DNA of 32,140 nucleotides from an uncultured Sandaracinus sp. (GTDB taxonomy: Bacteria; Myxococcota_A; Polyangia; Polyangiales; Sandaracinaceae): the NCBI GenBank assembly GCA_903828805.1, contig CAIKNO010000296.1:1-32140 (forward strand). The letters run 5' to 3'. Position numbers and translations under genes: made by a program. Numbering within the stretch: position 1 is the stretch's first letter; each line of letters opens with the position of its first letter. Below are positions 6,211-14,487 of this stretch, piece after piece. The notes under the pieces are model-generated. The model worked only from the letters and a program-made list of their open reading frames with translations. It made no database searches and had not been told where the DNA came from.

Positions 6211-7395
6211 TCAGCGAAGGGTGGCGCCGCTCAGCTCCAGCGAGCGATCGAGCTCGCAGGAGCCGCGGTGCCGGTACGGGCGCGCGGGGCAGAACATGCT
6301 CGCGCGGAAGTCGTGGCCTTCGCAGTCGCAGAACACCTGCGTGTCGGTGACGCAAGGACGCACGGGCGGGCCGCATTGCCAGACGACCTCCTCGCCGCAA
6401 CCGGCGACGCCCTGACAGACCTCGCCCCGCCTGCACGACCGATTCGAACTGCAGCCGCGGGGCGCGTCCGCGACGGGCTCCGAGGCATGGGCCGCGGTCT
6501 CGAGGGCCAGCCGTGCGTCGCGCGCGGCGGCACGGGCGTCACGCGCGAGGCGCTGGGCCTCGACGCGCGCCCGCGCACGGTCGACGCGCGACGGGGCCGT
6601 CGGTTCGATCGGACCTCCTGCGGTCGCGACCTCGACGGACGGATTCGGCGCGGCCGCAGCCCCGGTCGACGTCGGGGCATGCGAGGCCGTGGCCGTGGAC
6701 GGAAAGAGCGGATCGCCGCCCATCGCCGACGCGACCGCCTCGCGGCACGCTCCCCGATAGACGAAGGGGCGCCCGGGGCAGGTCGAGCTCGCGCGGAACG
6801 TCACGCCGTCGCAGCCGCAGTACGGCACCGAGTCGCGTCGGCAACCGCGCGCGCGGATGCAGGACCAGGCGGTGCCGCATCCGGGCACGCCCCAGCACAC
6901 CTGTCCCGCGCGGCAGTCGTCGCCCGTCGTGCATGCGCGCTCGTCCTGCACCTGGGGCTGGTCCCAGTCGGGGACCCCGAGCTCGGTGCCGTCGGCGACG
7001 AGCGTGCCTTCGGCCTCGCACGCACCGACGTGCGCATAGGGGCGACCGGGGCACCCTCCCGACGCCTGGAAGGTCTGGCCCTCGCAGTCGCAGTACGAGA
7101 CGCTCTCCTCCATGCACGCGCGGGCCGCGCCGCACGCCCACGGCGCGTGGCATCCCGGCGCGCCGCGGCACGCCAATCCCTGCCCGCAGTCGGCGTCGGC
7201 GGTGCACGCGGGGCCTTCGGGGGCGGCCTCGTCTTCGGGCACGACGAGGCGCGTGGGCTCCTCGACCGCCGGGGGTGGCGCCGTGGGGGGGCCGGCATCG
7301 GGCGGCACGGCGGGCTCCGGGTGCGAAGGCGGGCGCGCGGGGCTCGAGCACGCGAGGAGGACGAGCCCGAAGGCGGGCAGGAGGAGCGACCGCAT
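6211..7395 (-). CDS. Lipoprotein with three copies of a ~63-residue Cys-rich module
   Basis: 394 residues from the ATG at 7395; the open frame continues upstream but the signal peptide fixes this start. MRSLLLPAFGLVLLAC gives a lipobox with Cys16. A Pro/Ala linker (PPDAGPP) follows. Three homologous modules occupy residues about 64-126, 155-217 and 315-380; each reads C-x5-C-x5-C-x4-GC-x5/6-C-x5/6-C-x7-YC/FC-x-C-x5-F-x5-CP-x-RPY/F-x4-G-x-C. Between modules 2 and 3 lies a Thr/Ala/Pro-rich stretch and then a basic, Ala-rich helix (about 268-305, with RDARAAARDARLALETAA). The modules look Kazal/follistatin-like in their spacing, but I do not claim protease inhibition. Likely surface-exposed. Confidence 0.75.
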   Translation of the reverse strand: MRSLLLPAFGLVLLACSSPARPPSHPEPAVPPDAGPPTAPPPAVEEPTRLVVPEDEAAPEGPACTADADCGQGLACRGAPGCHAPWACGAARACMEESVSYCDCEGQTFQASGGCPGRPYAHVGACEAEGTLVADGTELGVPDWDQPQVQDERACTTGDDCRAGQVCWGVPGCGTAWSCIRARGCRRDSVPYCGCDGVTFRASSTCPGRPFVYRGACREAVASAMGGDPLFPSTATASHAPTSTGAAAAPNPSVEVATAGGPIEPTAPSRVDRARARVEAQRLARDARAAARDARLALETAAHASEPVADAPRGCSSNRSCRRGEVCQGVAGCGEEVVWQCGPPVRPCVTDTQVFCDCEGHDFRASMFCPARPYRHRGSCELDRSLELSGATLR

Positions 7396-7558
7396 GGCCG
7401 CACCGATACACCAACCCGCGGCGCGAGGGAACTTGCGGGCCTCGTCCCCCGAGCGCGGCCTGCTCGGGCGTGGGCCAGGGTCTCGGGGCGGCCGCGGCGT
7501 GCAGGAGATTCCGCGGGCCAGTCTCCACGGCTTTGCTGGCACGGGGTCGGGTGCGTAC

Positions 7559-7564
7559 TACGCT
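7559..7564 (+). promoter_or_regulatory. -10-like TACGCT, 9 nt before the ArsA-like ATPase start
   Basis: TACGCT ends 9 nt before the ATG at 7574 with no Shine-Dalgarno sequence between. An alternative reading is TTGCTG (7533-7538), 17 bp, TACTAC (7556-7561). Either gives a leader close to zero. Confidence 0.4.
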
Positions 7565-7573
7565 CGCGCGACC

Positions 7574-8719
7574 ATGTCGCTTCGGGAAGTGCTCGCCTCA
7601 CACCGCGTCGTCGTGTGCGTGGGCTCGGGCGGGGTCGGCAAGACCACCACGTCGGCATCGCTCGCCCTGGAGGCGGCGATGTCGGGACGGCGCGTCCTCT
7701 GCTTGACCATCGACCCCGCCAAGCGACTCGCGAACAGCCTCGGCCTGCAGACCATGACGTCGGAGGAGCAGCGCGTGCCGGCCGCGCTCTTCGAGTCCCA
7801 CGGCTTGCAGCTCCAGGGCTCGCTGTCGGTGATGATGCTCGACACCAAGCGGACCTTCGACGACCTGGTACGCCGCACGGCCACGAGTCCGGCGCGGGCT
7901 GCCCGGATCCTCGACAACAAGCTCTATCAGTACATCTCCACGTCGCTCGCCGGGACGCAGGAGTACATGGCGATGGAGAAGCTCCATGCCGTGAAGAACG
8001 ATTCGCGGCACGACCTGATCGTCCTCGACACGCCGCCGACCTCCAACGCCCTCGACTTCCTGGACGCGCCCGAGCGGCTCGCGGGCCTGGTCGATTCGCC
8101 GGCGATGCGCTGGCTCGTGCAGGCCTTCGAGGGCGCCGGCAAGCTCCGCTTCGATCTGGTCGGCAAGAGCGCGGCGTTCCTCATGCGGGGCCTCTCCAAG
8201 TTCACGGGCACCGGCTTCCTGGAGCAGGTGGCCGCGTTCATCACCGATTTCAACGATCTCTTCGGAGGCTTCCGGGCGCGGGCCGAGGAGGTGTCACGCT
8301 ATTTCCGTGGGCCCGACGTCGCGTTCGTGATCGTCACGAGCCCGGCTCCGATGGCGATCGAAGAGGCCATCTTTTTTCACGATCGCCTCGCGCAGGCGGG
8401 CATGCGGAGGGACGCCTTCGTCATCAACCAGGTCACCCCGATGCTGGACCTGCCGACGGCCTCGGCCGAGGCGCTGCAGACCGAGGCGTCGAGGTCGCTG
8501 CCCGCGGGGAGCGACGCGACCCATCTGCTGGCCCAGATGCGGCGGGCCCTGGACGATGTCCGCGTCCGCGCCGAACACGACCGAGCGCAAGCGGCGCGGC
8601 TCCGGCACCGGTGCGGCGGGGACGCGCTCTACGTCGAGGTCCCCGCCCTCGATCAGGACGTCCACGACCTCGGCGGGCTCGCGCGCGTCGCGCACCACCT
8701 CGTGCACGGCCCGGTTTGA
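7574..8719 (+). CDS. ArsA/Get3-family ATPase
   Basis: 381 residues from the ATG at 7574; the upstream open frame is antisense to a lipoprotein gene and is excluded. Family members are P-loop ATPases of the SIMIBI class that act as dimers in arsenite export or in handling tail-anchored or other client proteins. The P-loop is GSGGVGKTTTS (17-27). The usual signature lysine (GKGGVGKT) is replaced by Ser18. Switch regions are visible: TIDPAKRLANSLG (about 50-62), then LIVLDTPPTSNALDFLDAP (the switch II DTPPT motif), and INQVTP near 284 for base recognition. There is no ArsB or tail-anchored client nearby, so arsenic resistance is unlikely. Client and role unknown. Confidence 0.85.
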   Translation: MSLREVLASHRVVVCVGSGGVGKTTTSASLALEAAMSGRRVLCLTIDPAKRLANSLGLQTMTSEEQRVPAALFESHGLQLQGSLSVMMLDTKRTFDDLVRRTATSPARAARILDNKLYQYISTSLAGTQEYMAMEKLHAVKNDSRHDLIVLDTPPTSNALDFLDAPERLAGLVDSPAMRWLVQAFEGAGKLRFDLVGKSAAFLMRGLSKFTGTGFLEQVAAFITDFNDLFGGFRARAEEVSRYFRGPDVAFVIVTSPAPMAIEEAIFFHDRLAQAGMRRDAFVINQVTPMLDLPTASAEALQTEASRSLPAGSDATHLLAQMRRALDDVRVRAEHDRAQAARLRHRCGGDALYVEVPALDQDVHDLGGLARVAHHLVHGPV

Positions 8720-8784
8720 ACCGCCGACGCGGGCGGTGAGCGGGCGCCGCGCGCCCGTGAAGTGGCGCGCGCCCGGTCGGGGGC

Positions 8785-8790
8785 TACCCT
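8785..8790 (+). promoter_or_regulatory. -10-like TACCCT, 9 nt before the glmU start
   Basis: TACCCT ends 9 nt before the ATG at 8800. The intervening bases contain no Shine-Dalgarno sequence, consistent with a leaderless glmU transcript starting in the 80-bp gap after the ATPase gene. Confidence 0.4.
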
Positions 8791-8799
8791 CGAAGCCCC

Positions 8800-10233
8800 A
8801 TGACGACCGCCCCGCCCCTCGCCGCCATCCTCCTCGCCGCCGGACAGGGCACGCGCATGAAGAGCGCGTTGCCCAAGGTGCTGCACCCCGTGTGCGGCTT
8901 GCCCATGGTCTCGTGGACCGTGCAGGCCGCACAGGCGGCAGGCGCATCACGGATCGTCGTCGTCGTCGGCCACGGTCGCGCCCAGGTCGAGGCCGCGTTG
9001 CGGGCGCGCTTCGGGGACGCGGTGGAATTCGCGGTGCAGTCCGAGCAGCGGGGCACGGGGCACGCGGTCGCGTGCGCGATGGAGACCCTCGCGGACTTCG
9101 AGGGAGAGGTCGCCATCCTCTGCGGCGACTCCCCGTTGCTCGAGGCGGGCGCGCTCGAGGCCCTCCGCGCCGCGCGGCGAGCCCCCGGCGCCGGACCCGT
9201 CGCCGTGCTGACCGGCGAGCTCGACGATCCGACGGGCTACGGCCGGATCCTGCGGGACGCGGGGGGGCGCGTGATCGGCATCCGCGAGCACAAGGACGCC
9301 ACGGCCGAGGAGCGCACCATCCGCGAGTGGAACGCCGGGGTGTACGTCGTCGATGCGGCGTTCCTCCGGCGCGCGCTGCCGAACCTCTCGCCGCGCAACG
9401 CGCAGCGTGAGCTCTACCTGACCGACATCGTCGAGGCGGCGCGCGACGAGGGCTTCGCCGTCGCCGTGCGCTGGAGCGCCGAGAGCGTCATCGGCGTGAA
9501 CGACCGTGCGCAGCTCGCCGAGGTCGAAGCGGTCATGCGGCGTCGGATCGCCCGCCGGCTCGGGGAGAGCGGCGTGACCGTGCGCGATCCTGCGACCGCG
9601 TACGTGGAGGCGGATGTCACGGTGGAGCCGGATGCGGTCCTCGAGCCGAACGTGACGTTGCGCGGACGCACGCACATCGGCGCGGGCGCGCGGATCGACG
9701 TCGGCTGCGTGCTCGACGACGTCCGCGTGGCGCAGGGTGCGCTGCTGAAGCCGTACACGGTGGCGCATCGAAGCCGCATCGGAGAGGGGGCGCAGGTCGG
9801 TCCGTTCTCCCATCTGCGCCCCGACACCGACCTCGGGCCCGAGACCCACGTCGGCAACTTCGTCGAGCTCAAGAAGACCTCGATGGGGCGAGGCAGCAAG
9901 GCCAACCACCTCGCGTACCTCGGCGACGGGATCGTCGGCGAGAAGGTGAACGTCGGGGCCGGCACGATCTTCTGCAACTACGACGGCTTCCAGAAGCACA
10001 CGACCGTGCTCGAGGATGGCAGCTTCATCGGCAGCGACAGCCAGCTCGTCGCGCCGGTGCGCATCGGCAAGGGCGCCTACGTCGCGACCGGCACGACGGT
10101 CACGCGGGACGTGCCCGACGACGCGCTCGCGGTCGGCCGTGTGAAGCAGTCCAACAAGGAGGGCTACGCCTCGCGCTTGCGTGCGAAGCTCAAGGCCACA
10201 GTCGACGCGGCGGACAAGCCGCGCGACGCGTGA
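8800..10233 (+). CDS. glmU: Bifunctional GlmU: GlcN-1-P acetyltransferase / GlcNAc-1-P uridylyltransferase
   Basis: 477 residues, slightly longer than E. coli GlmU (about 456). GlmU makes UDP-GlcNAc, the cytoplasmic precursor of peptidoglycan and lipopolysaccharide. The N-terminal uridylyltransferase half has the signature LAAGQGTRM (12-20) with K26 in LPKVLHP, the Q-rich QSEQRGTGHA nucleotide site, and LCGDSPLL for Mg2+ binding. The C-terminal half is a left-handed beta-helix of hexapeptide repeats with the acetyltransferase motifs GPFSHLRPDTDLG, GNFVELKKTSMG, KANHLAYLGDG and FCNYDGF...TVLEDGSFIGSDSQLVAPV. All expected motifs are present, so it should be functional. The stop overlaps a potential GTG start of the M20 peptidase gene. 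Confidence 0.97.
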   Translation: MTTAPPLAAILLAAGQGTRMKSALPKVLHPVCGLPMVSWTVQAAQAAGASRIVVVVGHGRAQVEAALRARFGDAVEFAVQSEQRGTGHAVACAMETLADFEGEVAILCGDSPLLEAGALEALRAARRAPGAGPVAVLTGELDDPTGYGRILRDAGGRVIGIREHKDATAEERTIREWNAGVYVVDAAFLRRALPNLSPRNAQRELYLTDIVEAARDEGFAVAVRWSAESVIGVNDRAQLAEVEAVMRRRIARRLGESGVTVRDPATAYVEADVTVEPDAVLEPNVTLRGRTHIGAGARIDVGCVLDDVRVAQGALLKPYTVAHRSRIGEGAQVGPFSHLRPDTDLGPETHVGNFVELKKTSMGRGSKANHLAYLGDGIVGEKVNVGAGTIFCNYDGFQKHTTVLEDGSFIGSDSQLVAPVRIGKGAYVATGTTVTRDVPDDALAVGRVKQSNKEGYASRLRAKLKATVDAADKPRDA

Positions 10234-10247
10234 GCACGGAGGGCCGG

Positions 10248-11600
10248 ATGGAGAAGAAGACCGTCGACTGGGACCTCGCGGGCGCCGAGGCCATCGCCCA
10301 CTTCAAGGCGCTGCTCCGCATCCCGACGATCAACCCACCCGGCAACGAGCGGCCCGCGGCGGAGTACCTCGCGAGGCTCTTCGAGGCCGAAGGCATCGAG
10401 CACACGCTGCTCGAGAGCGAGACGGACCGCACGTCGATCGTGGCGAGGCTGCGTGGCACGGGCAAGAAGGGCCCGCTCCTGCTCAACGGGCACCTCGACG
10501 TCGTCGGCGTGGACCGGGACCGGTGGACCCACGACCCGTTCGCCGCGGTCGAAGCGGACGGGTGCATCTGGGGCCGCGGCGCCATCGACATGAAGAACAT
10601 GGTGACCATGAGCGCGATGACGCTCGTGCTGTTGAAGCGCAGCGGCGTGCGCCTCGACCGCGATGTCATCTTCGCCGGCGTCGCCGACGAGGAGGCCGGC
10701 TCTCGCAAGGGCGCGCTCTTCCTCGTGGAGCAGCACCCCGAGCTGGTGCGCAGCGAGTACGTGCTCAACGAGGTCGGCGGGCACACCCTCTTCATGGGCG
10801 CGCAGCGGTTCTATCCGATCCAGGTCTCGGAGAAGGGGATCTGCTGGTTCGAGCTGACGGCCGAAGGCGAGCCCGGGCACGGCTCGATGCCGCATCCGGG
10901 CAACGCGGTCGTGAAGATCGCGCGCGCCATCGCGGCCCTCGGCCAGGCGCGCCTGCCGCTGCACGTCACGCCGGTGGTCGAGAACTTCTTGCGCACGATC
11001 GCGCGGGGCGCGCCGCTTCCGAACTCGATGGTGCTGCCCCTGCTCGTGCAGCCGGCGCTGGCGAACCTGTTGCTCGACGTCGTTCAGCGGGCCCAGCCCG
11101 AACGCGCCAAGGGCATCAACGCGATGCTCCGGCACACGGTCTCGCCGACGATGCTCGAGGCGGGCTCGAAGGTGAACGTCATCCCGTCGTCGGCGCGCGC
11201 GACGGTGGACGGGCGCGTGGTGCCGGGCTTCTCGGCGCGGCAATTTCTCGACGAGATCCAGGCCGTCATCGGCCCCGAGCTGCGCATTCACGTGCTCGAG
11301 GAGCACGAGGGCACGCAGTTCTCGAGCGACACGCCGCTCTTCCGCGCCATCGAGGGCGCGCTCCGGCGGCACGACCCGGAAGGCGTGCCGGTGCCCTACA
11401 TGATCCCGGGGTTCACCGACTCGTTCGCCTACGCGCGGCTCGGGGCGATCTGCTACGGCTTCTCACCCGTGCGCCTCGAGCCGGGCCTCGAGTTCACCTC
11501 GATGTACCACGGGCACGACGAGCGCATCCCGCGCGAAGGCTTCCTCTGGGGCCAGCGCGTCCTCTACGAGCTCGTGCGCGACTTCTGCTCCTGCCCCTGA
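10248..11600 (+). CDS. M20-family metallopeptidase (dinuclear Zn aminoacylase/dipeptidase type)
   Basis: 450 residues from the ATG at 10248, chosen because GGAGGG (10238-10243) precedes it; a GTG at 10230 overlapping the glmU stop would add six residues. M20 enzymes hydrolyse peptide or amide bonds of small cytoplasmic substrates using two zinc ions. Visible ligands and catalytic residues are H82 and D84 in NGHLDVVG, D114 in RGAIDMKN, and E148-E149 in ADEEAGS. GEPGHGSMPHPGNAV is the start of the lid/dimerisation domain with its conserved His. The late metal-binding His is in FTSMYHGHDERIP. Length and motif order are normal for the ArgE/DapE/carboxypeptidase-G2 superfamily, but the substrate cannot be told. 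Probably co-transcribed with glmU. Confidence 0.9.
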   Translation: MEKKTVDWDLAGAEAIAHFKALLRIPTINPPGNERPAAEYLARLFEAEGIEHTLLESETDRTSIVARLRGTGKKGPLLLNGHLDVVGVDRDRWTHDPFAAVEADGCIWGRGAIDMKNMVTMSAMTLVLLKRSGVRLDRDVIFAGVADEEAGSRKGALFLVEQHPELVRSEYVLNEVGGHTLFMGAQRFYPIQVSEKGICWFELTAEGEPGHGSMPHPGNAVVKIARAIAALGQARLPLHVTPVVENFLRTIARGAPLPNSMVLPLLVQPALANLLLDVVQRAQPERAKGINAMLRHTVSPTMLEAGSKVNVIPSSARATVDGRVVPGFSARQFLDEIQAVIGPELRIHVLEEHEGTQFSSDTPLFRAIEGALRRHDPEGVPVPYMIPGFTDSFAYARLGAICYGFSPVRLEPGLEFTSMYHGHDERIPREGFLWGQRVLYELVRDFCSCP

Positions 11601-11649
11601 CGCCGCCACCGTCTGCGCCGGAAGCCGTGGTGGGCGCGTCCGGGCGGTC

Positions 11650-13215
11650 TCAACTGCGGGTGCGCACCACGCGCGCCACGGTGTTGCGCGACACCCCGAG
11701 GCGGCGCGCGGCCTCGCTCTGGTTGCCGCCGAGTTGCTCGACGGTGGCCCGCACGTAGCGTTCGCCGGCCTCGTCGCGGCTGAGTCCGTGTGGGATCGAC
11801 ACGGCATCGGACGCGGGCGGCGGCGCCCTGCGGGTCGTGCGCGCCGAGGGCAGGCGCGAGAGCGTCAGCACGCCGTCGGGGGCCAGGACGACCGCGCTCT
11901 CGACCCAGTGCTCGAGCTCGCGCACGTTGCCGGGGAACGTGTGGCTCCGCAGGTAGTGCAGCGCGTCGGGCTCGAAGCGGTGCGAAGGTCGCCCGTAGCG
12001 GCGCGCGTAGCGCTCGGCGAAGTGGCGGGCGAGGCGCTCGATCTCGTCGGGCCCGCGGTCGGCGAGGCGGGGCACGTCGATCTCGAGCACGCGGAGACGG
12101 TAGTAGAGATCGGCGCGAAATCGGCCCTCGTCGACGGCCTGTTCGAGGTCGTGGTGCGTCGCGGTCACGATGCGCACGTCGGCCCTCAAGGTCTCCCGGC
12201 CCCCGACGCGCTCGAAGGCCCGCTCCTGAAGGAAGCGCAGCAGCTTGCCCTGGATCTCGGGCGGGAGATCGCCGACCTCGTCGAGGAAGAGCGTGCCGCC
12301 CTGGGCGAGCTCGACGCGCCCCCTCACGCGCCGGTCGGCGCCCGTGAAGGCGCCCCGCTCGTGGCCGAAGAGTTCGCTCTCGACGAGCGCCGTCGGCAGC
12401 GTCGTGGCGTCCACGGTCACGAACGGGCCGGCGGCCCGTGGTGAGTTCACGTGGATCGCCCGGGCGAGCAGGGTCTTGCCGGTGCCGGTCTCGCCGCGGA
12501 GGAGCACCGTCGCGTCCGCCTGGGCGGCGAGGGTGACCCGCTCGTAGACGGCGTCCATGGCGGGCCCGCGTCCGACGATGAGATTGAACGGACCCTGGAG
12601 CACCACCCCGGGCGCCTCGTCGGCGGCGGGCGCCAGCGTCGTCAGCGCGAGCGCGCGCCCGAGCTCGCGTCCGAGGGCCACGAGGTAGCGCTCGTCCTCG
12701 GCATCGAAAGGACCGGCCGCGCGGTTGAGGACCTGCACGACCCCCCGGAGCGGGGCGCCGTCATGCTCGCGAATCGGAGCGGCGATCACCGTCCGCGTGG
12801 TGAATCCCGTACGCCGGTCGGCGCTCGGATCGAAGCGAGGATCGGACGCCGCGTCGTCGATGCGCAGGACCTGACCGCCTGCGGCCACGAGGCCGGCGAT
12901 GCCGCGGCCGAAGGGCTGGCGGAGGTCGCGCACTTCCGGCAAGACCGCGACGCGCGCGACGAGGTCGTCCGCCTCGGCGTCGACCAGCCAGAGCGTGGCG
13001 CGCTCGGCCCCGAGCGCCTCGGCGAGGCGTCCGGCGGCGTCCTCGAGCCACGCGTCGAGGTCCACCTCGCGGGCGAGCATGGAGACGAGGTCGACGAGGA
13101 GCGAGAGGCGGGTCACGGGCCGGCTCCGAGCATACGCGTCCAGGAGGCGGTTCGTCTCCCGACGTGCGCTCTCCGCGGGCGTCCCGCGAAGTGCCCCACG
13201 CGACGACGTGTCCAT
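11650..13215 (-). CDS. Sigma-54-dependent transcriptional activator (GAF-AAA+-Fis HTH)
   Basis: 521 residues. A GAF sensory domain spans about 40-190 (LRQPFGRGIAGLVAAGGQVLRIDDA...APIREHDGAPLRGVVQVLNR). The AAA+ domain has Walker A GETGTGKT (241-248), the sigma-54-contacting loop GAFTGA (288-293), Walker B GTLFLDEVGDLP (307-318) and a sensor/Arg-finger region FRADLYYRLRVLEIDVPRL. The C-terminus is a Fis-type helix-turn-helix (NQSEAARRLGVSRNTVARVV). There is no receiver domain, so control is by a ligand or protein acting on GAF. It starts 6 bp after the MBL-fold gene and is surely co-transcribed with it. The operon promoter at 14166-14181 looks like a sigma-54 promoter, so the protein may activate its own operon. 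Confidence 0.95.
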   Translation of the reverse strand: MDTSSRGALRGTPAESARRETNRLLDAYARSRPVTRLSLLVDLVSMLAREVDLDAWLEDAAGRLAEALGAERATLWLVDAEADDLVARVAVLPEVRDLRQPFGRGIAGLVAAGGQVLRIDDAASDPRFDPSADRRTGFTTRTVIAAPIREHDGAPLRGVVQVLNRAAGPFDAEDERYLVALGRELGRALALTTLAPAADEAPGVVLQGPFNLIVGRGPAMDAVYERVTLAAQADATVLLRGETGTGKTLLARAIHVNSPRAAGPFVTVDATTLPTALVESELFGHERGAFTGADRRVRGRVELAQGGTLFLDEVGDLPPEIQGKLLRFLQERAFERVGGRETLRADVRIVTATHHDLEQAVDEGRFRADLYYRLRVLEIDVPRLADRGPDEIERLARHFAERYARRYGRPSHRFEPDALHYLRSHTFPGNVRELEHWVESAVVLAPDGVLTLSRLPSARTTRRAPPPASDAVSIPHGLSRDEAGERYVRATVEQLGGNQSEAARRLGVSRNTVARVVRTRS

Positions 13216-13221
13216 CCGGCC

Positions 13222-14106
13222 TCAGGCCGCCTCCGCACGGTGCTCTGCGGGCCGCGCGGGCAGCACGAGCGAATCCCCCTCACGGGCGGCGACGGTGCCA
13301 GGACGCGCCGCGGACGCCGCGTGCTCGAGGGCCTCGACGTCCCGATCGGATCGGGACGGATCGTGATGGAAGAGCACGAGCCGCCCGACGCCGGCGGCCT
13401 CCGCCACCGCGACGCCCGCCTGCCACGTCGAGTGTCCCCAGCCGACACGGCTCGGGCCCTTGCGACCCTCGTACTCGTCGTCGGTGTACATCGCGTCGTA
13501 GATCAACACGTCGGCATCCCGCGCGAGGTCGACCAGCGCAGGAGCGGGGCACGCGTGGTGCTCGGTGTCGGTGGCGTAGACGACCGAATGGCCTCCGTAC
13601 TCGATGCGCACTCCGAGCACGCCTCCGGGGTGATCGAGCCGTTGCACCCGCAGGGCGACCCCGCCCTCGAGCTGCACACGGTCTCCGCTCTGCACCTCGC
13701 GGAATCCGAGGGCCGAGCCCATGGCGTCGAGCGACACCGGGAAGTGCGGTGCCTGCATCTGCAAGGCGAGGGCTTCCCGCAGCGAGACCTCGGGCGATGA
13801 GGTGTTCCGCGCGCCGACGATGTCGACACGCGCGCCGGGCAACCACGCCGGAGTGAAGAAGGGCAAGCCCTGGATGTGATCCCAGTGGAGGTGGGACAGC
13901 ACGAGCGTGACCTCGCGCACCCCCCGCGCCACGAGGGCGTCCCCGAGTCCACGAATGCCGGTGCCGGCGTCGAGGATGAGCGTGCGGCCGCCGGCGTCGA
14001 TCTCCACGCAGCTGGTGTTGCCGCCGACCTCGCGGGTCCGCTCCCCCGGCGAGGCGATGCTGCCGCGCACACCCCAGAATCGAATCGACAGGTTCGTCGT
14101 GGTCAT
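13222..14106 (-). CDS. MBL-fold metallo-hydrolase
   Basis: 294 residues from the ATG at 14106, preceded by a good AGGAG; the upstream open frame is antisense to the SPFH gene and is excluded. It begins with LSIRFWGVRGSIASPG...GGNTSCVEI, typical of a bacterial metallo-beta-lactamase-fold subgroup related to phosphodiesterases and RNase Z/PhnP-like enzymes. The metal motif HxHxDH is H72, H74, D76 and H77 in SHLHWDHIQG. Later ligands are likely in YATDTEH and the GHSTWQAG and LFHHDP segments. No signal peptide, so cytoplasmic. The substrate is unknown; a cyclic or modified nucleotide or phosphodiester is plausible from the family. First gene of the operon with the sigma-54 activator, so its product may tune the signal sensed by the GAF domain (inference). 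Confidence 0.9.
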   Translation of the reverse strand: MTTTNLSIRFWGVRGSIASPGERTREVGGNTSCVEIDAGGRTLILDAGTGIRGLGDALVARGVREVTLVLSHLHWDHIQGLPFFTPAWLPGARVDIVGARNTSSPEVSLREALALQMQAPHFPVSLDAMGSALGFREVQSGDRVQLEGGVALRVQRLDHPGGVLGVRIEYGGHSVVYATDTEHHACPAPALVDLARDADVLIYDAMYTDDEYEGRKGPSRVGWGHSTWQAGVAVAEAAGVGRLVLFHHDPSRSDRDVEALEHAASAARPGTVAAREGDSLVLPARPAEHRAEAA

Positions 14107-14165
14107 CGGTGGTTCTCCTGGCAGGCGGGGTGGGCTTGGTCCGTCTGCCTGTGGAGGGACCCCGT

Positions 14166-14181
14166 AGCGACGTTCGTGCCA
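14166..14181 (-). promoter_or_regulatory. Sigma-54 (-24/-12) promoter of the MBL-activator operon
   Basis: On the minus strand CTGGCACGAACGTCGCT matches the 17-base sigma-54 consensus YTGGCACGRNNNTTGCW with one mismatch (TCGC for TTGC) and keeps the invariant GG-N10-GC. It points toward the MBL-fold gene, with about 50 nt of leader to its ATG. The second gene of that operon encodes a sigma-54 activator. Confidence 0.55.
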
Positions 14182-14195
14182 GCCTGGATCCAGGC
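14182..14195. promoter_or_regulatory. Perfect 14-bp palindrome abutting the -24 box
   Basis: GCCTGGATCCAGGC is its own reverse complement and begins at the base next to the -24 element. It could be an operator for a repressor or an unusually close activator site. A second, overlapping palindrome CAGGCCTG lies at 14191-14198. Confidence 0.4.
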
Positions 14196-14487
14196 CTGAT
14201 TCGCCTCGTTTCGGGTGCACTCTGCCGGCGCCGCTGCGCCATGGCGGAGCAGGTGCGCCATCCGGGAGCATCGCGTGCGAGGGCGCCCCCGCGCGGGGCG
14301 GGCCTCGAGGGCGAGGAGACGATCGGACGTGGCGCCGCGGAATGCGCGACCCCGTCGTCGCGTTGCTTCCGCACCGGGGCGCTCGCCCGCAGGGCCGCAT
14401 CGACGGTTCCTCCGAGCACCCGAATCGATCCCCGCGCGGAGGCCGATGGGCGGCCGCATCACGGGGGTCCTCGCAGGAGATGAAACG

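Larger units (their letters stand above)
14107..14487. other. 381-bp divergent intergenic region between the MBL-fold and SPFH genes
   Basis: No convincing gene lies here; the frames through it are extensions of the SPFH frame or antisense shadows. It contains the MBL Shine-Dalgarno sequence, a sigma-54-type promoter on the minus strand, an adjoining 14-bp palindrome, and the SPFH ribosome-binding site AGGAG at 14475-14479. I see no clear sigma-70 promoter for the SPFH gene. Confidence 0.6.

Noticed and set aside
7574..8719. Arsenite-exporting ATPase ArsA
   Set aside because: The gene has no arsB, arsC or arsR neighbour, is a single-domain form and lacks the signature lysine; family membership only is claimed.
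14215..14487. N-terminal extension of the SPFH protein
   Set aside because: The extra 91 codons are Arg-rich and lack homologous character, and a good AGGAG supports the ATG at 14488.
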